Source: Chrysomallon squamiferum
Lineage: Eukaryota; Mollusca; Gastropoda; Neomphalida; Peltospiridae
NCBI GenBank assembly: GCA_012295275.1
Contig: CM022669.1
Location: 5,099,277 to 5,163,276 of the forward strand
Length of the DNA stretch: 64,000 nucleotides
Reading direction: 5' to 3'
The notes below the pieces were generated by a model, which worked only from the letters and a program-made list of their open reading frames with translations, did no database searches and was not told where the DNA came from. Position numbers and translations under genes: made by a program. How positions within the stretch are numbered: the stretch's first letter is position 1; each line of letters starts with the position of its first letter. Shown here in pieces: positions 27,481 through 41,225 of this stretch.

Positions 27481-27718
27481 TCCCTTGCTTCCCGCTGTGT
27501 AGAAATTAGAAACTAAGAGGTTTTGTCTTACAGTGACAGTTAAAATCAGACAGAACTGCGTTAATACGCGACTGGCAGCCTCAAGTTAGCAGTTTTGCTT
27601 CAGGAAGAGACAACGAGTTTATGGATGGCTACAACTTAGCACGTACATAGTAATCATTGTTCGGAAATACTGGAATATCGCGAATTCCGGAGATTGTAAC
27701 TCAGACTTCAGCAGAAAG
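27481..27718 (+). other. GC-richer island, candidate 5' UTR exon
   Basis: This block is less AT-rich and free of simple repeats, and ends in AGAAAG followed by gtatgtg, a good donor, at 27718/27719. It has no long frame. It could be a non-coding first exon of the 50-kb gene, whose coding exon begins with an acceptor, but nothing in the sequence proves the link. Confidence 0.35.
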
Positions 27719-28628
27719 GTATGTGAAACCATTTATAATGTAAATTGTATTTTTTTGTTTAACGAGCAGCCTGTATATCTTGTGTCTGTTATATATATTT
27801 TCTTTCTTTCTTTCTTTCTTTTTACCGTTCCTTCTGAGTCTTTCTTATACTGCCAAATATACGTATGTTGCAATGCACGCATACACACACACACACACAG
27901 AAACAGACACACCAACACAGACATAAATAAATAAATAATACAGAGATAATATATAACACAAACAGAAACACACTCATTATCATACGTGCGAAAAAGAACG
28001 CTAATAAAAAAAAAAAATAACAGTTATATTTTATGTTTAAAATCGTTTCCTAGGAGAGTTATTTTGTTCTATTTTATGTTTTAATTTTTAATTTTTTAAT
28101 CATTTTCTCTTCTTTAGTCCATTATGTTTATATTCAGTAATTAATAGCTGAATATTTAACAACTTAAAAAAAAAGAAAAAAAGTTAATATCGAAATAACA
28201 CTTAAATGTATTCAGGGCTTGTTATTTATTTATCATTTTAATTCAATAACTTGAACCATGTCAGAATTTTCTCGGTCACATTCTCATACACTCCGCTTCA
28301 ACAAATTAGGTCGACTTTCACCCACGCGGGCTCCTCACTTCGTAAATGAAACTTGATTAAAATAATAAAAACACACTTTTCAGAAGTCTCTTAGAATTCA
28401 GCAGTAAAGAAATATTTTCATTTATTTACGCTTCTTTGATCCTGTGTATTACTTTTAAGGAGTATGTATCCTTCCGCGATCTGTTACTTAAATTAGAAGC
28501 AAACCCACAAGCAGGTTATGTTACTTGTAGTTCAATTCTCTGATGTCAGTTTACTAGGGTAAAAAGAAAGTAAATTAACTTCGTTTTATCCATTACATTA
28601 AAACTATAATTAATTTTGTTATCTCTGT

Positions 28629-28676
<48 letters not shown>

Positions 28677-29517
28677 TTATTGTTTTGTTGTTTTATTTTT
28701 TTGTTGTTGTTTTTTATTATTTATTTTTTTGGAGTGCTGAGTTATTGTTTTGCCTGTCTTTCCTTTGTGTCTGCGGTTTCGGCTGTTTACAGACAAGATT
28801 CAGAAACTGAAATTTTTAATTTTAAATATAAATGTATACCATAGCTTGAATTTATGCCCAGCTTACACTTTGTTCTATATTGTATATTTTTTCTTTCTTT
28901 TTTTTTTTTTTTTTTTTTTTAATCATTATTTGAAATATGTTTTCTTATATTTTGGTAAATACATCAATACTGTACTAAATAAAATAATCAAAATACTCAT
29001 CAAAGTTTGAAAACAAATAATGACGTTAAATTCATACAGGTTACTTCCCCTTTTTGCTGCCATGCTGATTTTGAGCGAGCCAAAAAAAAAAAAAACCCAT
29101 AAAAAACGTTACGTTATTCAGAGTATTGCAAATAAACACCTGATACTGACCCATCACAAAGAACAGAAGAATACATTTATTTGTCCATTCAAGCCACCTC
29201 CCGTTCTGATAATAAACGCCTCTCACAAGAAACAAAATACCTAATAAACGTATTCAGTAATTGCATTGGCACAGTTATTAAACCGGCCCGTGTACGTGTT
29301 ATTTCTATTCGTGTAGATTAATATTGGATTCTGGATATTAAACAGTGGCATCTTGAATCGAATTATTCGTCCTTTCCTCGTCGTCCAGTATTGATGTGTT
29401 ACTCACTTCACGACCTTAAAGGTAGACAGACACCAGTGATGAATATCGAAATTCCCGATAAAGTGTCTTTAACACATTTTAAATAGATAACACTTCGGTT
29501 ATTTTAAATAGTTAATA

Positions 29518-29550
<33 letters not shown>

Positions 29551-29780
29551 GTTCTGATTAACATAACTCGAGACTGACATATACCAGTCATTATCTGAAT
29601 CAGTGGTAAGATGTTGTTATTTTAGCCATAGTTACATAAGCCATTTAAATGATCGACAAATGTGTACGTATAAATGTGTGTATGTATGTGCATGTGTCTG
29701 TGTGTGTGCGTGCATGCGTGCGAGTGTTTGTATGTACGTATCTATCTATCTAATGTACTGTATTATCGATCATCTTCACC
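27719..29780. other. Non-coding region, no gene seen
   Basis: AT-rich sequence with a ttctttcttt run near 27800, (TTTA)n at 28630-28680, a T-run near 28900 and scattered TG/CA stretches (29670-29730). A perfect GGGCTCCTC-type GC patch near 28330 is too short to interpret. Confidence 0.5.
28630..28680. repeat. (TTTA)n microsatellite
   Basis: About 50 bp of uninterrupted TTTA units. Confidence 0.95.
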
Positions 29781-29814
29781 CAAATCATTAGCTGGGCTGT
29801 ACAGTGTGTTGTGT

Positions 29815-30440
29815 ATACCATGGACATACATCACTTATTATTATTTTAATTACTGATAAAGTTCGGTATAACAGTTACACACCACTTCATTTTATTCAAA
29901 CAACTGGTTAATTTTGTGGTTAACAGTGTAACATAGACATACACCACTCACACTGATGCAAATCACTGAATAAATTTATAATTAACTGTATAATATAGGC
30001 ATATATCTGACCACTGATTAATTACATTTAACTATATAACATAGACGTATACCATTTATTGTTATCCAAATTATTGATTAATTTTGTAACCGATCATATA
30101 ATATAGACGTACCCCACTCATTACCATCAAAATCATAGATTAATTTTGTGGTTAACAGATAAACTCACTGTTATCCAAATCACTGGTTACTTTTATAATT
30201 AACTGCATAACACAGACATACACCATTCACTAGTATCTATATCGTTAATTCATTTTGCAATTGGCTATGTAATACAGAAACACGTCATTCACTGGTAACC
30301 TGATCAGTTATTACACTTGTGATAAACTATATAACACAGATATACATCAGTCTTTGTTATCCAAATTACTGATTAAATTTGTAATTAACTGAATTATATA
30401 GCATAAACGTACAACGCTTGTAAACGTGCTTAATCAGGCA
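29815..30440. repeat. Old 62-bp minisatellite, about ten degenerate units
   Basis: Units share ordered phrases: ataacatagacatacacca, ttcactgttatccaaatca, ctgattaattttgtaatta, then actg. Clear unit starts are near 29935, 30043, 30105, 30206, 30268 and 30330, many exactly 62 bp apart, with two shortened units between. Units differ at many positions, so the array is old. Confidence 0.8.
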
Positions 30441-31211
30441 GTACTCGTGTGCCATAGACCATACATCACTGGTTTTTGTCTCAATAATTAATAGCGTGCT
30501 TGGGTTTTGATCAAATTATTATTATTATTATTATTTTTTTTTTTTTAAATAAAACGGAAAACGTGTTTTTCAGAAATTATAATAATGTATCTACATGTAA
30601 CATATATATCCATTTATTTATTTAATTACTGTTAGGTTCTTGTTTCTACTTCATTATTATTATTATTGTTGTTGTTGTTGTTATCGTTTAATGGCATTAG
30701 AAATCCTAATAATGGTGGTAACTGTAATGAATGTAAATTTTGATTAATGAGTTAAGTCTCACAATGAAACATTTTCTACACTTTCTGTCTTTATCAACAC
30801 CACTTACAGACTGCACAGTTTCACTTAGTTTTCTGTAGACACCTCTCATACATATTTGTTTACCACTCTCCAGATAAACAGATTTCTGTTAATTGAAACG
30901 TTTTCAAGGCCCGCTCTTTACCATAACAATAACGAACCCAGTACTTTATAAAGTATATAGAATCATTCGTTTTGTTGTGGTGAAAAATCTATACTGGACA
31001 GACTAATCATACTTTAGAATTCTGGGTATGAAATATTGCAGGAAGAAAACTGTTTACGATTAATCATGTTGTCAACATCGTATGTATGTTAGAGCTTTTG
31101 TTTTATTTTTTATTTTTTTTTTTTTTTTTTTTTATGTGAAATTAAGTTAAAAATTTAATAATCAAAGAGAGGATGTTCTAATCACAATGTGACTTAATTC
31201 AAACATTTATA

Positions 31212-31247
<36 letters not shown>

Positions 31248-31781
31248 GTAAAAACAATAAACACAGACAGAAATCTAAAAATAAAATAAAAATAACATTA
31301 AAATAATGGCATATTTGTAATTATTAATGACAGTTTTTAATTACTTCATTGGCAACATTATCATTATCATCACCATTGTAGCTTATTCCTTTTTATTACC
31401 ATCATCATTATACCGTCATTAACATTATTACCATTATCATTACCATCAAAAGCAATCAGAATAATTTATGGAGAACAGATTTGTATTTCGAAATAAATCA
31501 TTAACTAAGACTGACACACATACGCACATACACACAGACACACACAAACCCTCATATTGTGGTAAAATAATTTAACATTTAAAACAAAAATCGTATTCAC
31601 ATTATTTAGGCTATAGAAGAGGAAAAAAGTTAAAATTATATGATTCTGAATTGTAAGATTTGGCGATTTCATATATTTTAGCTTAGCACACTAAATGATT
31701 ATTAAAAACTATATTATTGTGGAAAATTTATATGAAATATCCCAGAAAGCATATCATTAAACAAACAAAAAACAAACAAAC

Positions 31782-31831
<50 letters not shown>

Positions 31832-33108
31832 TAATAAAAATATAATAAAAACAAAAGTGCCTGAAAAAAAGTCTTAATAATCCATAATAATGAAATGTCT
31901 TGAGATGTTTTTTAAACAGACTTTCGTTCGTTCAAGGTTATTCATGAAGTAAGTAATGCGGAAATTCGTCATTTCTGGTTACTCAGTCGATTGGAATTAT
32001 CGTTACTGATTCTTGATCAGACCGAGTCCCAAAACATTCCGGCGTTTTACATTAAACGTTTTCGCTACTTTGAAGATGACTGTTATTATTAAAAACACCT
32101 TTTACGATCTTACAGAATGTCTTTGGTCTATTTTTAATGTCAACATAAATGAAATGACATTTACAGCAATACATAAAACCCTGATATCACTGTTTATCTT
32201 TCATTATAAAAGTAATAGCCGATATACCGGCACTGTTATCGATTAGTTTAGTCTTACTGACTCTCTTAGAAGCAGAATAAAATTTTAAGATAAAATAAAC
32301 TGGACTTATAAAGAACAGATCAATGTTTGTTCATCAGATATATCGCTGAATATACAGACTTCAGATTTTTATCTTATTAACTGTTCCAATTTTGTTTTTA
32401 TCGTCTTATATTTTTCTCGTTTCTCTTCTTCTTTGTCATTATCATCATCATCCTGTATTTTTTTCTTCAGTGTCATCCATACCCTTTTTGTTATTCTCTT
32501 TCTTTCTATTTATTTATTTATTTTATCACATTAGTAACAAAATACAAACTAGGTTGTAACCAAGTCGTTAGAACACAATCTAAGGCATGAGTAGTCGTAA
32601 GGCCAATCTTTCGTTAGTACGTCTGCTGTATATTTTTTTGGACATTTTTTTTTCGTGCAATTTTAATTAACCGTTATCTCTTACGTGCATGAATATTTTA
32701 ATTTTCCGGTGCAGTGTAATGCAACAATTGATTATACTGCTATCATTAATTATTCTTGTTATTTTTATCATTGTGCTTCGATGAAATCGTTATTAGTAAA
32801 TACACTAAACACAGACAGCCTGGTGTAACTGATACGTTGTCATAGAAATGAAGCTCAATTAATAGTTAATTACCCAACGTATTTCTAATCTCCAGTGTTC
32901 AATATTTGTCATATTTATATCTCATTTTTAGAAACTTGCAGATGCCATCGACTATTTAGGCTCTTGTAATTCTACATTTGTCCAGAAAGCTTCTTTTTTT
33001 ATCTCTGAAGTTAATGCGCATGGTATAATAGTCTTTCTCAGAATAACGTTTGGGCTATTTACCATTCCAGCCTAGGCTTAACGATTTTTTTTTCAATCTA
33101 CGGTATGT

Positions 33109-33147
<39 letters not shown>

Positions 33148-33650
33148 TTTTCTGTTTTCCACCCGTAGGGAATATGCATTATACAAGATTCCTTGCCTAA
33201 TCAGATGGTTAGAGATACCCCATAGCAGTCATGCAATAGTTGCTATCTCTCTCTGTCATGCCTTGGACAGGAAAATGTACACAAACCCGTTGGTAAATAA
33301 ATTTTAACCGTGGTTTTATATCTCTATTCAGCATTTTCTATCTGTTTAATGTAGAAAGAAGAAGATAAATTTGTCTCCATCTATACATCATGTGTCTGAT
33401 ATTTTTCAGAAGTGCGTTTCAGTTGTTAGCAAACGATATCATCAGTGACGTTAGTCATGTAACAAAAAAAGCAATAGCGAAAAATGTTAGATACGGAACT
33501 TAGGTTTGTGTGAGAGGTTAATGTTTTGTATCTTTCCATCAAAATAATGTGCAAGCGTGCCTCATGTCGTGCATACAATCTGTGACAATGTCGGTGACCT
33601 GTCCGAAACGTGGTGATAAGATGGCTTAGAAAAATCTAGATTCAGTCTTA
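30441..33650. other. Non-coding region, no gene seen
   Basis: It contains (TTA)n and (GTT)n runs (30510-30690), a T-run near 31115, (AAT)n runs at 31210-31243 and 31783-31828, cca/tca-rich stretches near 31360-31450 and (TTTA)n at 33108-33150. The 31920-32260 and 33000-33300 parts are somewhat less AT-rich, but no exon could be supported. Confidence 0.5.
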
Positions 33651-36240
<2,590 letters not shown>

Positions 36241-36248
36241 ATGCATTT

Positions 36249-36400
36249 TAGGATTTGAATATTCTCTGTTTTATTATGTCTGATTAGACTCTGCACATAA
36301 ACAACAATCGGGAACGCACTGGCGAGACTCGAACGTGTGACACCCATTCGCCCGCACTCCGAAGGCAGACGATGTGACCGTTCGGCCATCAAGACAATGA
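36249..36400 (-). mobile_element. tRNA-derived SINE with A and B boxes
   Basis: Read on the minus strand from about 36392, the sequence carries TGGCCGAACGG, fitting the Pol III A box, and 43 bp later CGTTCGAGTCT, fitting the B box. The tRNA-like head is followed by a body phrase shared with 2083-2220 (gggaacgcact on the plus strand, then tctgattagactctgcac). The head does not fold cleanly as a canonical tRNA and the following body is repeated elsewhere, so this is a SINE rather than a tRNA gene. Confidence 0.65.
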
Positions 36401-36524
36401 CAACCCTAAAACAAAGTTACTCAATAACCGAGGGCAGTCATCGCTTACCATGAAGCACGCCGTTCTTTGTCGTTCGTCATTTTTGCATGCATTTATTTTG
36501 GTGGGAAATTCTGCACTGGCAAGT

Positions 36525-36607
36525 ACGTATGTTAGAATTGGCTCAGGAGGACAAAGTTCCATCACGACCTTACAAAACCCGTCAGATGCCGCTGACGAGA
36601 CTCGATT
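36525..36607 (-). mobile_element. SINE body fragment
   Basis: It shares ttggctcagga and gtcagatgccgctgacgaga plus ctcga with the copy at 2083-2220. It is truncated on the tRNA-like side, 125 bp from the longer copy at 36249-36400. Confidence 0.6.
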
Positions 36608-36665
36608 TCTATGTTTTTATATGAATGTCTCTGCATGTATGTAATTTCTGTGTTTTATTCTTTTT

Positions 36666-36698
<33 letters not shown>

Positions 36699-37657
36699 TT
36701 TTTGGTGTTTCTACATGTGCACGTGTATGTATGTATATGTATTCTGTTTGAACATAAGGATGTTTGGACTTACTTTGGACATAGTTTTTTGTGTTTATCG
36801 GATTCGTTGTACTTGTATGTGAGTGTGAGTATATATATATATATGAGTCGTTTTGTTTGTTTGTACTTATATCTGTGCGCTTAAATTTTTTTTGTATGCA
36901 TGCGTCCATGTCTGAACGTAGGTATATAGGTCTATATGTCTCTCTGTCTATCGGTATGAATTGAAAACAGGTTGCTATGCAGGTAGGATCGCACGCGTCA
37001 TGTCGTGGATTCTCTTCAGGTTGCTAAGGCGTGTCAGGTTTCCCTGTCGTCTCTCAGATGAATGTGTTGTTTATCTGCAGTCATCTTCCTGAGTGGATGC
37101 ACCTTTCGAAAGTTAACGTTCCTTTGATGTTGATGATTCTGTTTCCGCTTTCATAACGATATGCTCAAGTCATTAAAACTGCAATCGAGAAGGAAAAATG
37201 ACTCATATTGATTTCTTGAAAAGTTCAGTGCTGGGTGTTGTTTTTCTTAGTAACTGTTTGTTAATCTTTAACACTAAACAAATATGGTTCAGAATTTCAG
37301 CTGCAGTTGTTGGAGATAATAGATGTTTACACCTCGACGTCTGAAATTCAAATGACCGTTGTTGCTGTTGTCAAGCTACTTATTCCAGGCAAATGACGTC
37401 ATTACTTACAGAAATTTATATTGTATATGGATTTTGGATTGCACTATCTTATCTTCAATGATATGAAAATTCCATTTATTTATACATATAAATGTATATA
37501 CAAGCGTAATATAATTTTAAATACACATAACATCACCTTCATAATTGTTAAAAAACACTGTTAAATTTGATGGGTACATACACAATTTGTATTTATACCG
37601 ATACGTATAATGTCATTCGGAAATTGCGTTTGCATATAAATGAATCCATGTTTATCC

Positions 37658-37676
37658 ATTTATTTATTTATTTATT

Positions 37677-37763
<87 letters not shown>

Positions 37764-37764
37764 G
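37658..37764. repeat. (TTTA)n then (TTA)n microsatellite
   Basis: About 28 bp of TTTA followed by about 77 bp of TTA. Confidence 0.95.
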
Positions 37765-37956
37765 ATATAGCAGCTGATGTAAATGGCAAACACGTGTTTT
37801 TCTATCTAGTTATAAATTATAATTAATGCATTCTGTGACGATGCATGTCCGGGGTAAATCCTATATCTTTAATAGTCCAGCAGTATCATTCCTGTCTCAT
37901 TCCGCTTAACATTATTTCATATAAAAATGTAATTTAACATAATAATAATAATAATA

Positions 37957-37959
<3 letters not shown>

Positions 37960-38001
<42 letters not shown>
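37960..38001. repeat. (TG)n microsatellite
   Basis: About 42 bp of pure TG. Confidence 0.95.
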
Positions 38002-38002
<1 letters not shown>

Positions 38003-38284
38003 CAAGCTATATTGTTTACACTTAACTAAATATAAATGTTATCATCGTTGTCTTAATATCGTACTTTGCCCCTTTTTAAAATAATATCGTCTTACGTTAT
38101 GTAATTGCATCCTTGTCAGACACTATAGTATATTGTCTGTATGTTACATCTTACCATCTGTATATTAACCATTCCGTATATAGTAAATGTATATATTCAC
38201 CATACCATCCACACATTATACCTTAACATACATTTGATCATACCATCCATATCTTTCATCATACTATCCACACATTTCGCAATA

Positions 38285-38840
38285 CCATCCATGCATTTCG
38301 TCATACCGTTTAAACATTTTGCAATTCATTCAAACATTTCGCAATACATTCAAACATTTCGCAATACATTCAAACATTTCGCAACATCATTCAAACATTT
38401 TGCAATACATTCAAACATTTCGCAACATCATCCAAACATTTCGCGATACATTCAAACATTTCGCAACATCATTCAAACATTTTGCAATACATTCAAACAT
38501 TTCGCAACATCATTCAGACATTTCGCAATATCATCCATACATTTCACCAAACCATTTAAACATTTCGCAATACCATTCAAATATTTCGCAATAGCATTCA
38601 AACATTTCGCAATAGCATTCAAAAATTTCACCAAACCATTTAAACATTTCGCAATACCATTTAAATATTTCGCTATAGCATTCAAACATTTCGCAATAGC
38701 ATTCAAAAATTTCGGAATGTCCTTTATATATTTCACCAAACCATTTAAATATTTCGCAACAGCATCAATACCATCCATATATTTCACTATGTTATACATA
38801 CATTTCGCCATAACATAAGAATATTTCACTATATCATTCA
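38285..38840. repeat. 20/21-bp minisatellite, open on both strands as heptads
   Basis: Units read catttcgcaatacattcaaa, with 20-bp spacing on the left and 21-bp spacing on the right. In the right half four successive units form an 84-bp higher-order repeat that occurs twice in tandem (about 38545-38712). Because 21 is a multiple of three, the plus strand stays open for 225 codons (38141-38818; KHFAIPF-type heptads) and the minus strand for 132 codons (38473-38871; IAKCLNA/IAKYLNG-type heptads). There is no splice, promoter or homology evidence that either is translated. Confidence 0.85.
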
Positions 38841-39975
38841 TAACAAGCGTACGATGCAGTTTATAATCCATACGCTATCCATACCATAAATTATATAAAG
38901 TGGACGCTATCACCCATACATCATACCATTATACCATCCAAATAATTCACTATACATTGCAATATATGTATCATTACTCTGTATTATCTGTGCATTACTA
39001 AATAACGTCTCTCTCTCCAGATTTTGTACATACTCAACACTATAATATCAACATTTCACATAACTCTATTCTCTAAGTAATCTCGTTCAGTCCTTTTCCT
39101 TTATCATCCCCTTTATAACTTTATACCATCCTCATACTACTGCTTTACGATCCACATCAATCCATTACGATCTTAACACCATAACCCCGAGGTATCATCC
39201 TTCCCCATTTCAAAATAAACTTCCTTTCTCTGACAGTCTACCGACCTGACGTCTGTTTAGTGGATAGATCTGTCTGTACACGCTGATGTATAAAATTTGT
39301 CAGCTGTTTAGGAATAAACACAGTTTTCTACTAAAATTACATTCGGAAATGTTAAATGGTCTTTTCAAGTTTATTAATGTTAGAGAAAAATCGATATTGT
39401 TTTATTACGGCTGACCACAGGATAACCGTTTTTCATTAGACTGACTCCCAAGGTTTGCGACTACCAGAACGCCGTTTGATGCGCTAAGTGTAAATTTCTT
39501 GACCATCTTAATGCGAAATCGATTGAAAACGTAGAACGAGCAGACGACACTGAAAAACGAACATGGCGCTGGAGGACAATAATCACAACTTTTCCCCGAC
39601 TTCCTCTGCTTTAATCAAGACTTATCGAGACTTCGGTTTTATTTCAGGACGTACGGAAAACAAACAGACGGCTTCTCGGGTTATTTGTAGAAAGTTTTGT
39701 GTTTCGTCTCAAGCAATTTGATACTTATGCCGGTGCCTTTAAACGGTCAGCCCTGGTCTAGTAAGATCTAGTGATTCAATACTGGACAAAATTCAATTTC
39801 ACCTGGCCCCGGGCTAAATTTAATGCTGAAGTAACCCGTTCCTGTTGACGTCGAGTTTCGAGAAAGATAAAATTGTATATATATAATAACGAGAAGGAAA
39901 ATATTATTCCTCAGTCGTTGATGTTTTTAATGTTCTGTTTTTTTAACGCATTCTTTTTTTCGAGCTTAGTTTTAA
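38841..39975. other. Non-coding region with a GC-richer island
   Basis: 39430-39860 is clearly less AT-rich than its neighbours. It contains an ATG at 39563 opening a 52-codon frame (MALEDNNHNFSPTSSALIK at its start, stop at 39719-39721), which I do not recognise. It may be a promoter/5' UTR island rather than a gene. Confidence 0.4.
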
Positions 39976-39976
39976 C

Positions 39977-40079
<103 letters not shown>

Positions 40080-40264
40080 CAGATAATGTATAATAATTTT
40101 CAGCTTTGAATAATAAAGTAAATAATTTAGGTTAGAAACAAAAAAACAATATATATATATATATATATATATAAATTAACTACTTGTGTAATATAGTTCT
40201 GATTTCGGCAGTCTGAAAATTTCCTTGATTATTTCAGTAAAACTGTTGTTTGTTTCTATACATT

Positions 40265-40480
40265 TAATGTCGATCTGACTGGCTTCGCTTGTCGATTTAT
40301 CCTCATAGAATAATGTACTTTTAAAATATTGACCAACCACAAAACGAAAGGGAAGTAACTTTAAATTAATAAATAATCACGCTAGACTGGTTTGCTGTTG
40401 TGTTTGTGATCTTCATGCAGCTCATTATTACCTTTTACGACCGATACCGAAAGTTAAAGAAGCGTAATAAAAGTCATGTT
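40265..40480. repeat. Diverged duplicated block A, copy 1
   Basis: It matches 42695-42865 in order: gaataatgtacttttaaaat, attgaccaaccacaaaacga, aataatcacgcta, actggtttgctgttg and aagcgtaataaaagtc. Same orientation, 2.4 kb apart. Confidence 0.65.
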
Positions 40481-40494
40481 TATGATATTAAACA

Positions 40495-40646
40495 ATGCTA
40501 GCAGTACAGAAGACATGTGGACATAGACTCGGAATTAGACAGTTGTTGTATAGCTTTTTCTTCGAGTCTTTTGTTATTATTAACAACCACATCAACTAAA
40601 TAAAAAAAAAAAAAAAAAAAAATAAGGAAACAAATTAAATTAAATG

Positions 40647-40677
<31 letters not shown>

Positions 40678-40750
40678 AAAAGAGAGAGACAGAGAAAAAA
40701 GTAAAAATCTAAGTTAGTTCTTGAAGTCGACGTAGAATGTAATCTTGTCA
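40495..40750. repeat. Diverged duplicated block B, copy 1
   Basis: It matches 40930-41225: gcagtacagaagacatgtgg, aattagacagttgtt, ctttttcttcgagtct, then an A-rich filler and aagttagttcttgaagtcga. The two copies form a loose tandem duplication with a period near 430-490 bp. Confidence 0.55.
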
Positions 40751-40929
40751 AAAAAGAAACAAAAAAAGAACAACAAAAAAAGGAAGAAGGAAAGAAGGAA
40801 ATTGATCATTTGATCTTTTCTAAAGTTAGTGACATCTTAAAGCGACGTTCACACTAGGCGATATGTCATACCGGCTTGTTGCGTACGATCAAACCTTCAT
40901 CTCAGCCCAGCTCTTGGACGGATTATTTT

Positions 40930-41225
40930 AGCAGCACAGAAGTCATGTGGACAGCATTCCGCAATTAGACAGTAGTTATTTGGGGTTTTCTTTGAGTCTA
41001 ATGGAATAAATAAAGACACAAATTAAATAAAATAAAATAAAATAATAAATATATATATATTAATTAATTTGTTGCTATTATTTATTTGTTTATGATTGTT
41101 ATTATTAGTCATCATTATTTTTATTATTATATATATATATATATATTAATAAAAAGAAGAAAGAAAAGAAAAGGAGTATTTTTTTTTTTTAAATTTAAGA
41201 TGGTTCTTGAGGTTGACGAAGACAG
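40930..41225. repeat. Diverged duplicated block B, copy 2
   Basis: It carries gcagcacagaagtcatgtgg, aattagacagtagtt, ttttctttgagtct and aagatggttcttgaggttga in the same order as 40495-40750. Confidence 0.55.

Larger units (their letters stand above)
36608..38280. other. Non-coding region, simple repeats, no gene seen
   Basis: It holds a T-run at 36661-36703, TG/TA-rich sequence, (TTTA)n/(TTA)n at 37658-37764, (TG)n at 37960-38001 and a consensus CRE octamer at 37394. The 36960-37400 part is less AT-rich and repeat-free; nothing coding is recognisable there. Confidence 0.5.

Noticed and set aside
36308-36392. Functional tRNA gene on the minus strand
   Set aside because: A and B boxes are present, but I could not form a good acceptor stem and the downstream body is a dispersed repeat, so a SINE head is the better call.
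38285-38600. CRISPR-like regular repeats
   Set aside because: The units are directly adjacent without unique spacers and the DNA is clearly metazoan; it is a minisatellite.
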